The notes under the pieces were generated by a model. It worked only from the letters and a program-made list of their open reading frames with translations. It did no database searches and was not told where the DNA came from. A stretch of 64,000 nucleotides of DNA from Paraburkholderia caffeinilytica (lineage in GTDB: Bacteria > Pseudomonadota > Gammaproteobacteria > Burkholderiales > Burkholderiaceae): positions 1,178,001 to 1,242,000 of the forward strand of contig NZ_CP031467.1 in assembly GCF_003368325.1 (NCBI RefSeq). The letters run 5' to 3'. Shown here piece after piece: positions 56,134-64,000 of the stretch. A program made the position numbers and the translations under genes. Within the stretch, counting starts at the first letter, position 1. Each line of letters opens with the position of its first letter.

Positions 56134-56364
56134 TCAAACGCTAAGCGCATCCAGCTTCTCACGCGCATCGGCGCAACGGCGATTCAGGTCGCGATGCATC
56201 AACTGGCTGTCGAGCAGCGCCGATACATCAGACAAACCGTAATCAAAGCGCAAGACGTATTCGATGTCTGTGTAATCGTGATAGGCGCCGCTGTCTGCCA
56301 GCTTCTGCGCTTCAGCGAAAGCGGCATGTTGCCGTTCGCCATTCATCAAGTCTCTGATCGCCAT
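56134..56364 (-). CDS. Hypothetical protein
   Basis: 76 residues from the ATG at 56364. It is helical and acidic, with no signal peptide or known motif (EAQKLADSGAYHDYTDIEYVLRFDYGLSDVSALLDSQL). Longer frames start further upstream but overlap poor sequence. It is probably a real small gene, conserved only in related species. Confidence 0.6.
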   Translation of the reverse strand: MAIRDLMNGERQHAAFAEAQKLADSGAYHDYTDIEYVLRFDYGLSDVSALLDSQLMHRDLNRRCADAREKLDALSV

Positions 56365-56563
56365 GATTGCCGCTCCGAGGAACAGTGACTCCATCATAGC
56401 AACGCAAATTGAAACGCACGGTAGCGCGCACGCAACACCTGGTGTTTTCCGTAGACACATTGGTCCGTGCGCGATGAAGACGCACGCTTGCCGCGCGTTT
56501 CGGCCAAGGAACAATGATCCGCCTTTAGCGACGCCCGCCCGCCTCGCACAGCTACACGCGATC

Positions 56564-57784
56564 TCAAACGACAGCGGCCGGCACCTTCATTCCGTGCCAC
56601 TTGATCACCAGAATCCGCCCTGCATAACAGAGCACGCCCGCGACGCCCACGACGATGCCCATCCCCTTGGGCGAGCCGTCTTGCCAAAGTCCGACGGCGA
56701 GGCTCGCCAACGCACCGAGCGCCAACTGCACTGCGCCGAACACGGCGGCCGCGGCGCCGGCGTTCACCGGATAGCGATGCATCAGATCCGTCGTGCAGTT
56801 GGCGGACAGCAGACCCACGACCCCGACCACGAAGAACAAACCGAAGACGATCGACCACAGCCCGCCCCACCCCGTCAGCGAGACGAGACAGACGAACAGG
56901 GACGCGATGCAGCTCACGGTCGCGGCAAACGAAATGATCGGCAGCGAACCGAGCCGGCCGACGAGACGCGTATTCATGAAATTGCCGAACATGATGCCGA
57001 CGATATTCAGCGCGAACAGAAAGCCGTAATGCTGCGCCGATACATGGAAATATTCGATGTACACGAACGGCGTCGCGGTGATGTAGGCGAACATCGACGC
57101 GAACGCCATGCCGCCGCACAGCATCAGCCCCCACGCGACCGGATCGCGCAGCAACTTGCCATAAGCGCCGAACGATTTCAGCAGCGCCGAGTGGGCGCGC
57201 TTTTCGGGCGGCCACGTTTCCGGCACCTTGAAGAACGCGGTCACCGCGCACACCGTACCGAACAGCGTCAGCGCGATAAAAACCACACGCCAGCCGCCGA
57301 GCAACAGCAACTGCCCGCCGAGCAGCGGCGCGAGCAACGGCCCGATCGACGTGACGATGGCGAGCATCGACAGCACGCGCGCGGCGTCGGTCGGTCCGTG
57401 CGCGTCGCGGGCGATCGCGCGCGCCAGCACCGAGGCCGCGCCCGCGCCGAGCGCCTGCACGAAACGGAATGTCACTAGGGAACCGATCGAAAACGATAGC
57501 GCACAAGCCACGCTTGCCAGCGCATACATGATGATGCCGCCGAGCAGCACGGGCCGGCGGCCATAGGTATCCGACAGCGGGCCATAGAGCAGCATGCCGA
57601 TCGAAAAACCAAACATGAAGCTGGTGAGCGTGGTTTGGGCGGCGCCGGTGCTGATGGTGAATGCCTGCGCGATGGTCGGCAGGCTCGGCAAATACATATC
57701 GATGGAAATCGGCCCACATGCGGCAAGCGCACCGAGCAACAGAATCAGCCGGCCATCGGGCCGGCTTCGGGTGACGTGAGACAT
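56564..57784 (-). CDS. Bcr/CflA family multidrug efflux MFS transporter
   Basis: 406 residues from the ATG at 57784, 12 membrane helices. The start LILLLGALAACGPISIDMYLPSLPTIA is the Bcr/CflA signature, and the loop GPLSDTYGRRPVLLGG is the MFS motif A. It would export drugs such as bicyclomycin or chloramphenicol; the substrate cannot be told from sequence. Confidence 0.93.
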   Translation of the reverse strand: MSHVTRSRPDGRLILLLGALAACGPISIDMYLPSLPTIAQAFTISTGAAQTTLTSFMFGFSIGMLLYGPLSDTYGRRPVLLGGIIMYALASVACALSFSIGSLVTFRFVQALGAGAASVLARAIARDAHGPTDAARVLSMLAIVTSIGPLLAPLLGGQLLLLGGWRVVFIALTLFGTVCAVTAFFKVPETWPPEKRAHSALLKSFGAYGKLLRDPVAWGLMLCGGMAFASMFAYITATPFVYIEYFHVSAQHYGFLFALNIVGIMFGNFMNTRLVGRLGSLPIISFAATVSCIASLFVCLVSLTGWGGLWSIVFGLFFVVGVVGLLSANCTTDLMHRYPVNAGAAAAVFGAVQLALGALASLAVGLWQDGSPKGMGIVVGVAGVLCYAGRILVIKWHGMKVPAAVV

Positions 57785-58031
57785 GGGAATCCAGATGAAG
57801 CGCCGCGCCCTCATTGGCAGCGAAACGCGGTGAAACAGGGAAAGCACCAGCTTGACGACCTCGATTGTACGCGACGGTTACGCCATCCACCGCGTCCAGA
57901 CTCGCGCGGCCGCGGGCCATTCATGCCTCGCGACAAGCGCGCCGTCGATCGGTTAAGCTGCCGCCAGAACGCTTCGGGCATGACACAAACCTGTCTGTCA
58001 CACCCTTCCACACCGTTTTCCCAACCCCGTT

Positions 58032-58523
58032 ATGACTGCCTTCCTGTTGATCTGGAGCCCCAAGAAATGGCCATGGCCCGAGTTGCCCGACGTGGCGAAG
58101 CGAGTCGCCGCGGGCGTGGCGGTGGCCGACGTATGGGGTTGCGGATTTGCCCGCAGCATCCTGCCGGGCGACCGCGTATTCCTGCACCGCGTTGCCCAGG
58201 AACCCAAGGGTATTTTCGGTTCGGGCTATGTGACGCGCGCACCGTACGAAGTCCCCGATCCGGCGACCAGGCGCGGTTATCGCTTGTGCATCGACTTCGT
58301 GTACGACTGGGTGGTCGACGCACACGAGGGTGTGGTGATTCCACGCGAGATGTTGCGCGCGCATCCTTTTTCGGTGCAAACATGGGACGCGCAGAGTTCG
58401 GGCACCGTGATCAAGCCGATGGCGGAAGGCGCATTGGAAAAGCGCTGGGCCGAGCTCACGGGCAGGCGTAAGCCGCCAAAGCTCGACACGTCCCCCGGCG
58501 TGGGCAAGCCCAAAACCTCTTGA
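58032..58523 (+). CDS. EVE/PUA-like domain protein of unknown function
   Basis: 163 residues. The start [25 protein letters not shown] and the segment [35 protein letters not shown] resemble the EVE-like N-terminal domain of predicted modified-base readers and restriction endonucleases. No nuclease domain follows. It could bind modified nucleic acid. It overlaps no neighbour and lies 98 bp before hemL. Confidence 0.7.
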   Translation: MTAFLLIWSPKKWPWPELPDVAKRVAAGVAVADVWGCGFARSILPGDRVFLHRVAQEPKGIFGSGYVTRAPYEVPDPATRRGYRLCIDFVYDWVVDAHEGVVIPREMLRAHPFSVQTWDAQSSGTVIKPMAEGALEKRWAELTGRRKPPKLDTSPGVGKPKTS

Positions 58524-58621
58524 CGCCGACTCCGGTACAATTTCCCCACCAACCTTCAGCGCCGCGCGGAGCGCAAGAAGCCGCACCCGCACCGCCGCGC
58601 AACCCAAATTCCAGCCACACC

Positions 58622-59905
58622 ATGTCCAAAAACCAGACCCTCTTCGATCGCGCGCAGCGCACCATCCCCGGCGGCGTGAACTCGCCGGTCCGCGCATTCC
58701 GTTCGGTAGGCGGCACGCCGCGCTTTATCGAGCGCGCCGACGGGCCGTACTTCTGGGACGCGGACGGCCAACGCTATATCGACTACATCGGCTCGTGGGG
58801 CCCGATGATTCTCGGCCACGTCCACCCGGAAGTGCTGGAAGCAGTCCAGCGCGTCCTGGCTAGAGGCTTTTCCTTCGGCGCCCCGACGGAATCCGAAATC
58901 GAAATCGCCGAAGAAATCTGCAAACTGGTCCCGTCGATCGAACAGGTTCGCATGGTCTCGAGCGGCACTGAAGCGACCATGAGCGCGCTGCGTCTCGCGC
59001 GTGGCTTCACGAATCGCAGCCGCATCGTCAAGTTCGAAGGCTGCTATCACGGCCACGCGGACAGCCTGCTGGTCAAGGCCGGCTCGGGCCTGCTCACGTT
59101 CGGCAATCCAACTTCGGCGGGCGTGCCGGCCGATATCGCCAAACACACCACGGTGCTCGAGTACAACAACGTCGCGGAACTCGAAGAAGCGTTCAAGGCG
59201 TTCGGCAACGAGATCGCCTCGGTGATCGTCGAGCCGGTGGCGGGCAACATGAACCTCGTGCGCGCCACGCCCGAGTTCCTGCAAGCCTTGCGGCGCCTGT
59301 GCACCGAGTACGGCTCGGTGCTGATTTTCGACGAAGTGATGTGCGGTTTCCGCGTCGCCCTGGGTGGTGCGCAAGAGGTCTACGGCATTACGCCGGATCT
59401 GACGTGTCTGGGCAAGGTGATCGGCGGCGGCATGCCGGCGGCGGCCTTCGGCGGCCGGCGCGACATCATGGCTCATCTCGCGCCGCTCGGCGGCGTCTAT
59501 CAGGCGGGCACGCTGTCGGGCAATCCGATCGCGGTCGCCGCGGGTCTGAAAACGCTGCAACTGATCCAGGCGCCGGGCTTCTACGACACGCTCGCCGCGC
59601 GCACCGCGCGTCTCGCGCAAGGTCTCGCGAAAGTCGCGCACGAAGCCAAGGTGCCGTTCGCGGCCGATTCGCTCGGCGGCATGTTCGGCCTCTACTTCAC
59701 CGAGTCGGTCCCGACCAGCTTCGCCGAAGTCACGAAGAGCGACGTGCCGCGCTTCAATGCGTTCTTCCACAAGATGCTCGACGCGGGCGTGTACTTCGCG
59801 CCGTCGGCCTATGAAGCGGGCTTCGTGTCGATCGTGCACGACGACGCGATCGTCGACGCAACGATCGACGCGGCGCGCGGCGCGTTCGCCTCGCTCGCGG
59901 CCTGA
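58622..59905 (+). CDS. hemL: Glutamate-1-semialdehyde 2,1-aminomutase
   Basis: 427 residues from the ATG at 58622. The PLP lysine K265 lies in [16 protein letters not shown], the same position as in E. coli. [20 protein letters not shown] and [16 protein letters not shown] are further signatures. It makes 5-aminolevulinate for heme synthesis. The frame is open upstream but without family homology. Confidence 0.97.
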   Translation: MSKNQTLFDRAQRTIPGGVNSPVRAFRSVGGTPRFIERADGPYFWDADGQRYIDYIGSWGPMILGHVHPEVLEAVQRVLARGFSFGAPTESEIEIAEEICKLVPSIEQVRMVSSGTEATMSALRLARGFTNRSRIVKFEGCYHGHADSLLVKAGSGLLTFGNPTSAGVPADIAKHTTVLEYNNVAELEEAFKAFGNEIASVIVEPVAGNMNLVRATPEFLQALRRLCTEYGSVLIFDEVMCGFRVALGGAQEVYGITPDLTCLGKVIGGGMPAAAFGGRRDIMAHLAPLGGVYQAGTLSGNPIAVAAGLKTLQLIQAPGFYDTLAARTARLAQGLAKVAHEAKVPFAADSLGGMFGLYFTESVPTSFAEVTKSDVPRFNAFFHKMLDAGVYFAPSAYEAGFVSIVHDDAIVDATIDAARGAFASLAA

Positions 59906-59978
59906 AGCCCGGCGAGACACGCTAACCACCTGAACCCAGGCTCAATACTGCCTAGCCACCGTACCCGACCGGACACCG

Positions 59979-61148
59979 ATGTTCTCGCAAACCGACTTCG
60001 TCCATATGGAACGCGCGCTCGCTCTAGCCAGGCGCGGCATGTACACGACCGACCCGAATCCGCGCGTCGGGTGCGTGCTCGTCAAGAACGGCGAGGTAAT
60101 CGGCGAAGGCTTCACGCAACCGGCCGGCCAGGATCATGCCGAAGTTCGCGCGTTGAAGGACGCGCGTTCGCGCGGCCACGATCTGCGCGGCGCCACGGCC
60201 TATGTGACACTCGAACCGTGCAGCCATTTCGGTCGCACGCCGCCGTGCGCGAACGCACTGATCGAAGCGCAGGTCGAGCGCGTGGTCGCGGCGATGGAAG
60301 ACCCCAATCCGCAAGTCTCCGGGCGTGGCCTCAAGATGCTGCGCGACGCAGGCATCGAAGTGCGTTGCGGGCTGCTCGCCGCCGAAGCGCACGAGCTGAA
60401 CATCGGCTTTGTTTCGCGCATGACGCGCGGCCGCCCGTGGGTGCGCATGAAAGTGGCCGCGTCGCTGGACGGCCGCACCGGCTTGCCGTCGGGTGCCAGT
60501 CAATGGATTACCGGCGAAGCGGCGCGCGCGGATGGTCACGCGTGGCGCGCCCGCGCGTCGGCGATTCTGACGGGCATCGGCACCGTCAGGGAAGACAATC
60601 CGCGCATGACCGTGCGCGCCGTCGACACGCCGCGCCAGCCACACCGCGTGCTGATCGACAGCCAGCTCGACGTGCCGCCTGACGCACAGATTCTGGCCGG
60701 CGCACCCACGCTGATTTTCTGCGGCAATCTCGACGAGCGTCATACCGAGCGAGCCAGCGCACTGCGCGATCGCGGTGCGGAAATCGTGCAACTGGCGAAC
60801 GCAGCCGGCAAGGTCGATTTGCCCGCCGTGCTGAAAGTACTCGGCGAGCGCAGCGTCAACGAACTGCATGTCGAGGCGGGCTACAAGCTGAACGGCTCGC
60901 TGCTGCGCGAAGGCTGCGTCGACGAACTGCTGGTTTATCTCGCGCCCAGCCTGCTCGGCGTAGACTCGATGAGCATGTTCAATCTGAACGCGCCGGAAAC
61001 GCTCGACGGCCGCACACAACTGAACTTCCACGCGATCGACCGGATCGGCGACGATCTGCGGATTCTTGCGCGCTTTGTGCCCCGCGCCGTGCCGCATCCG
61101 GCACCCGAAACCGGGACTGAGCCCGCCCCCCAACCAACTTCGAATTGA
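59979..61148 (+). CDS. ribD: Bifunctional riboflavin deaminase/reductase
   Basis: 389 residues. N-terminal zinc deaminase: HAEV (H53, E55) and EPCSHFGRTPPC (C81, C90). C-terminal reductase from about residue 150: RPWVRMKVAASLDGRTGLPSGASQWITG. It performs two successive steps of riboflavin synthesis. A Pro-rich tail ends the protein. It is followed at 15 bp by the riboflavin synthase gene. Confidence 0.96.
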   Translation: MFSQTDFVHMERALALARRGMYTTDPNPRVGCVLVKNGEVIGEGFTQPAGQDHAEVRALKDARSRGHDLRGATAYVTLEPCSHFGRTPPCANALIEAQVERVVAAMEDPNPQVSGRGLKMLRDAGIEVRCGLLAAEAHELNIGFVSRMTRGRPWVRMKVAASLDGRTGLPSGASQWITGEAARADGHAWRARASAILTGIGTVREDNPRMTVRAVDTPRQPHRVLIDSQLDVPPDAQILAGAPTLIFCGNLDERHTERASALRDRGAEIVQLANAAGKVDLPAVLKVLGERSVNELHVEAGYKLNGSLLREGCVDELLVYLAPSLLGVDSMSMFNLNAPETLDGRTQLNFHAIDRIGDDLRILARFVPRAVPHPAPETGTEPAPQPTSN

Positions 61149-61163
61149 TCAAGGATTAGCACG

Positions 61164-61799
61164 ATGTTTACAGGAATCGTCGCGGCGGTGGGCCGCATCG
61201 AATCAGTCAAACCCCTCGGCACGGATGGCGACGCGGGCGTGCGCCTGAGCGTAGAAGCGGGCGGCCTCGATCTCGAGGACGTCCAGCTCGGCGACAGCAT
61301 CACGATTCAGGGCGCCTGCATGACGGTGGTGGAAAAAACCGCGCATTCGTTCGACGTGGACGTATCGCGCGAAAGCCTGAACTGCACGGTCGGCCTTGGC
61401 GAGCCGGGCGAAGTCAATCTCGAGAAGGCGCTGCGTGCGCACGACCGGCTCGGCGGCCATATCGTCTCCGGTCACGTGGACGGACTCGGCACGGTCACGC
61501 GTTTCGCGCCGGTCGGTGAGTCGCACGAACTGCGCGTGCTGGCGCCGCGCGAAATCGGCCGCTATCTGGCTTACAAAGGCTCGATCACGGTTAACGGCGT
61601 GAGCCTGACGGTCAACTCGGTTAAGGATCGCGACGACGGCTGCGAGTTCTCGATCAATCTGATTCCGCACACGGTGCAGGTGACGTCGCTAAGGAATTTG
61701 CGCGAGGGTTCGCAGGTGAATCTGGAGATCGACCTGATTGCGCGGTATGTGGAGCGGATGCTCAGCGCGCCTCAGGACGGCTACAAACCGTTGAAGTAG
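61164..61799 (+). CDS. ribE: Riboflavin synthase
   Basis: 211 residues. The start MFTGIVAAVGRIESVKPL is the family signature. Two lumazine-binding barrels follow, as shown by GDSITIQGACMTVVE and the repeated YKGSITVNGVSLTV. It dismutates two lumazines to riboflavin (called ribC in E. coli). No ribBA or ribH follows here, although these genes often continue the operon in related genomes. Confidence 0.96.
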   Translation: MFTGIVAAVGRIESVKPLGTDGDAGVRLSVEAGGLDLEDVQLGDSITIQGACMTVVEKTAHSFDVDVSRESLNCTVGLGEPGEVNLEKALRAHDRLGGHIVSGHVDGLGTVTRFAPVGESHELRVLAPREIGRYLAYKGSITVNGVSLTVNSVKDRDDGCEFSINLIPHTVQVTSLRNLREGSQVNLEIDLIARYVERMLSAPQDGYKPLK

Positions 61800-61862
61800 T
61801 TCCGTCATTGGCGAATCGACTGCCTACCGTCGCTTCGCCAAACCAGCTGAATCTCCGCTTTG

Positions 61863-61920
61863 GTGACGGTACACCGTTATTTTTTGCGGTTCGGGTTCGT
61901 TCGGGTTCGTATACCGTCAC
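61863..61920. repeat. Inverted repeat enclosing a tandem 10-bp duplication
   Basis: GTGACGGTA (61863-61871) and TACCGTCAC (61912-61920) are perfectly complementary. Between them TCGGGTTCGT occurs twice in tandem (61891-61910), after a T-rich stretch. It lies 63 bases past the riboflavin synthase stop, and may act as a terminator or be a remnant of a larger element. Confidence 0.55.
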
Positions 61921-62009
61921 GCCTCCAGAGTCGGGCCCGCGTCTCGCGCAGCCGACCATCCCGCATCCAGCTCAGTGACCTCCCTCGCCGCAACGGCCAC
62001 CCACAGACG

Positions 62010-62047
62010 TTGACATATCGGCACTTCTGTAATAGTGTATGTTACAC
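62010..62047 (+). promoter_or_regulatory. Promoter and operator of the Rrf2 regulator gene
   Basis: TTGACA (62010-62015) matches the -35 consensus exactly. The -10 region, 17 bp downstream (near 62033), is overlapped by the palindrome GTGTA-TGT-TACAC (62035-62047). The regulator start is at 62065. The layout suggests autorepression by the Rrf2 protein. Confidence 0.6.
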
Positions 62048-62064
62048 ACTTTCGCATCTAAACT

Positions 62065-62508
62065 ATGCCGACTAGCACCCGATTCGCCGTGGCCATCCAT
62101 ACGCTCGCAGCACTTGCTGTGAGCGCCGATAAGCCGTTGCGCTCAGAGGACCTGGCCAATTCGGCGAATACCGGGCCGGTCGTCATTCGCGGTTTGCTGT
62201 CGCGACTAAGCGAGGCGGGTCTTACGAAGTCACAACTGGGCGCAGGTGGAGGCGCGTTGCTCGCCAGGCCGGCCAATGAGATCCGGCTTCTCGACGTCTA
62301 TGAGGCGGTCGAGGACACAGAACTCTTTACGTTGCACCGCTCGCCGCCATGTGCGGAGTGCCCTGTCGGCGGCAACATCCAGGAGGCAATGCGCCCTGCA
62401 CTGGAGCAAGCCCGGAAGGCACTCGAGACCGAGCTATCCAGGTTCACGATCGCCGATATTGCCGTCGAAGTGTCGCGACTCGGAAAATTCACGCTTCCAC
62501 CCATGTGA
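62065..62508 (+). CDS. Rrf2-family transcriptional regulator
   Basis: 147 residues. The Rrf2 winged helix-turn-helix is visible: TRFAVAIHTLAALA, LRSEDLANSANTGPVVIRGLLSRLSEAGLTKSQLGAGGG. A CAECPVGG segment carries two of the cysteines that in some members bind iron-sulfur or sense thiol stress; the third is absent, so it resembles the NsrR-unlike YwnA subgroup. It probably controls the NAD(P)-binding protein gene downstream. Confidence 0.9.
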   Translation: MPTSTRFAVAIHTLAALAVSADKPLRSEDLANSANTGPVVIRGLLSRLSEAGLTKSQLGAGGGALLARPANEIRLLDVYEAVEDTELFTLHRSPPCAECPVGGNIQEAMRPALEQARKALETELSRFTIADIAVEVSRLGKFTLPPM

Positions 62509-62659
62509 TCGTTTTTTTATCTTTAAATGTCATCACGTCATCGACACATATACATTTTGACGCGGGATCGGTGCGTGCGCAGCAGTTTTTCGTCGGCCCA
62601 ACCACGGGACGGCGGTGGCCACGGCGGCCTGAGCCGAACCAACTGATATCGGAGTAAGG

Positions 62660-63307
62660 ATGAAGAGCATTGGCATCATCGGCGCAGGCGCGCTCGGGTC
62701 AAATCTGGCGCGGGCGTTCGCCGCGGCGGGCATATCGGCCACCATTTCGAACAGCCGGGGTCCGGAATCCCTCACGGAATTAGTCGAGGAACTCGGCCCG
62801 ACGATCAAGGCCGGTACGACGGAGGAAGCAGCCCACGCAGACATCGTATTCATCGCCATTCGCTGGGTGGACTTGAAGCGTGTTCTTGGCGGGCTGCCCG
62901 CATGGAACGGACGCGTTGTCGTCGACGGGACCAACCCGGTCGAATGGATCGATCCCAACTCGCCGCACGCCAATGATCCGGACAACCCGCTGGCCGCCTA
63001 CGGCATCAGGGCAGTCGATCTCGGCGGACGGCACTCGAGCAGCGTCGTCGGCGAACTCGTCTCGGGCGCGCACCTCGTCAAGGCATTCAACCATCTCGAC
63101 GCGAGCGCGCTGACTGAACCTGAGGTGTCCGGCGGCCGCCGCGCGATCTTCTACTCGGGCGACGACGTGGACGCCAAAACGACGGTTCGCTCGCTTATCG
63201 AACAGACCGGCTTTTTTGCAGTCGATCTCGGCGCGCTGGATGTGGGTGGCCCGCTGGCCTCGCTTCCATTCGGTACGCTGGCCGGAACCGGCTTCGTCCA
63301 GGTATGA
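62660..63307 (+). CDS. NAD(P)-binding oxidoreductase, F420-reductase-like (NPD/YrbF type)
   Basis: 215 residues. Rossmann motif GIIGAGALGSNLARAF, then SNSRGPESL. VDGTNPVEW and LVKAFNHLDASAL resemble the NADPH-dependent F420 reductase family. In Burkholderia such proteins act on unknown substrates, since F420 is not universal. The ribosome-binding site GGAGTAAGG precedes the ATG. It is 151 bp after the Rrf2 gene. Confidence 0.86.
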   Translation: MKSIGIIGAGALGSNLARAFAAAGISATISNSRGPESLTELVEELGPTIKAGTTEEAAHADIVFIAIRWVDLKRVLGGLPAWNGRVVVDGTNPVEWIDPNSPHANDPDNPLAAYGIRAVDLGGRHSSSVVGELVSGAHLVKAFNHLDASALTEPEVSGGRRAIFYSGDDVDAKTTVRSLIEQTGFFAVDLGALDVGGPLASLPFGTLAGTGFVQV

Positions 63308-63652
63308 GGCGATAACGGCATTCGGCGTGACGCACGGATGTTCAGGACCGGAAAGTGTCAACGTCATCCTCTGCGTAGCGAGAAATCAAGCGATCAGTAC
63401 GGCGTTTGCGATCGGCGCGGTGTATGCCGCGCTCACGTGGCGCAACCTTCGGAGTCAAATTGACGGCCAACTGGCGAAGCCGCGCTGCGCACGGTATGGT
63501 GGGCGTTGCAGCCGGTAGCCAATCCGCGTCGGGTCAAACGCTCACCTTCCAGCACAACCGGAAAGGGTTAGGTCCGCTCGACCACCGTTGCCCGGCGTCC
63601 GTTTTGGATACCATTGGCGCAGGGCTTACGACCAGAGACGGGGGATTGAACT
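63308..63652. other. Intergenic region
   Basis: 345 bp with no convincing gene. Frames in it lack start signals and protein-like composition. It should carry the promoter of the truncated membrane-protein gene at 63653. Nothing else is seen. Confidence 0.4.
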
Positions 63653-64000
63653 GTGAGCGACTTCGTTATCGCGTCGATCGTGTTTGTATGTGTATTCGGC
63701 AGCGCGCTGCTTGGCCTGTACCTGCGTACCATATTGCCGCAGCATCACCTTGGTGACGATTCAGTCGGCGTCGTAAAGCTGTCGACCGGCCTGATCGCAA
63801 CGATGGCCGCGTTGGTGCTTGGCTTGCTGATCTCGTCGGCGAAAAGCTCATTCGAAACAGTGAACAGTGAGCTTGTGCACAATGCCGCCGGCGTCGTTCG
63901 TCTGGATCGCGTGCTAGCCCAATATGGACCTGAAACGCAGGAGATCCGTGGCCTGGTTAAGCAGAGCTACGGCACGTGGATCCAGACACTCGCCTCCCGC
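63653..64000 (+). CDS. DUF4239-like membrane protein (3' truncated by window edge)
   Basis: The first 116 residues from a GTG at 63653, preceded by GGGGGA. There are two membrane helices (DFVIASIVFVCVFGSALLGLYL and TGLIATMAALVLGLLIS) linked by a loop LPQHHLGDDSVGVVK, then an amphipathic helical stretch (SSFETVNSELVHNAAGVVRLDRVLAQYG). This is the pattern of DUF4239/bestrophin-like channels. The rest is outside the window. Confidence 0.75.
   Translation, partial: MSDFVIASIVFVCVFGSALLGLYLRTILPQHHLGDDSVGVVKLSTGLIATMAALVLGLLISSAKSSFETVNSELVHNAAGVVRLDRVLAQYGPETQEIRGLVKQSYGTWIQTLASR

Noticed and set aside
59906..59978. FMN riboswitch before ribD
   Set aside because: Only 73 bases separate hemL from ribD, too short for the RFN element, and none of its conserved segments are visible.

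Overview
The window is high-GC chromosomal DNA from a beta-proteobacterium of the Burkholderia/Paraburkholderia group. The evidence is the gene order yicC-gmk-rpoZ-spoT divergent from rph-rdgB-hemW, the hemL-ribD-ribE run, a Burkholderia-type porin, a two-component xanthine dehydrogenase, and uniform codon usage. Four tRNA genes are present. I see no rRNA, CRISPR array, insertion sequence or prophage.

Left part (1-10.6 kb). The tail of a GntR/FCD regulator and an amidase-signature hydrolase are followed by dsbB. A purine-base catabolism block follows, all on +: xdhA, xdhB, xdhC, an adenine-deaminase-type hydrolase and guaD. Together they would take adenine to hypoxanthine and guanine to xanthine, and oxidise both to urate.

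Middle part (10.6-30.3 kb). This is a complete aryl polyene (APE)-type pigment cluster. Fifteen minus-strand genes (30262 down to 13763) are almost all translationally coupled by start/stop overlaps. They encode a chain-length-factor-like protein, an acyltransferase, two ACPs, a membrane protein, a ligase-dehydratase fusion, a glycosyltransferase-acyltransferase fusion, an aromatic ammonia-lyase, a thioesterase, a LolA-like carrier, an MMPL exporter, a ketosynthase, a dehydratase, a ketoreductase and two more ketosynthases. Downstream lie two paralogous small exported proteins, a methyltransferase on the opposite strand, and a flavin-dependent halogenase-like oxidoreductase. The MMPL gene carries two separate in-frame tracts of one 19-bp tandem repeat, the most unusual coding feature here.

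Right part (30.9-64 kb). This is mostly housekeeping: a DUF4136 lipoprotein, pepN, a higBA toxin-antitoxin pair, fbp, tRNA-Thr, a LysR/aldo-keto reductase divergent pair, a secreted chorismate mutase, a DnaQ-type exonuclease fused to a GIY-YIG nuclease, a cold-shock protein, a porin, greB, two identical tRNA-Arg genes, the spoT and rph operons, hemW, tRNA-Ser, surface/lipoprotein genes, RidA, a Bcr/CflA transporter, hemL-ribD-ribE, and an Rrf2 regulator with its oxidoreductase neighbour. A DUF4239-like gene is cut by the right edge. Between a small unknown gene and the porin, at about 43775-43873 on the minus strand, lies a strongly structured segment: a perfect three-way junction followed by an intrinsic terminator. 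I propose it as an undescribed small RNA.

Start codons were moved downstream of the longest open frame wherever a ribosome-binding site, gene overlap or family N-terminus favoured it. Functions rest on motif reading only; no database search was possible.
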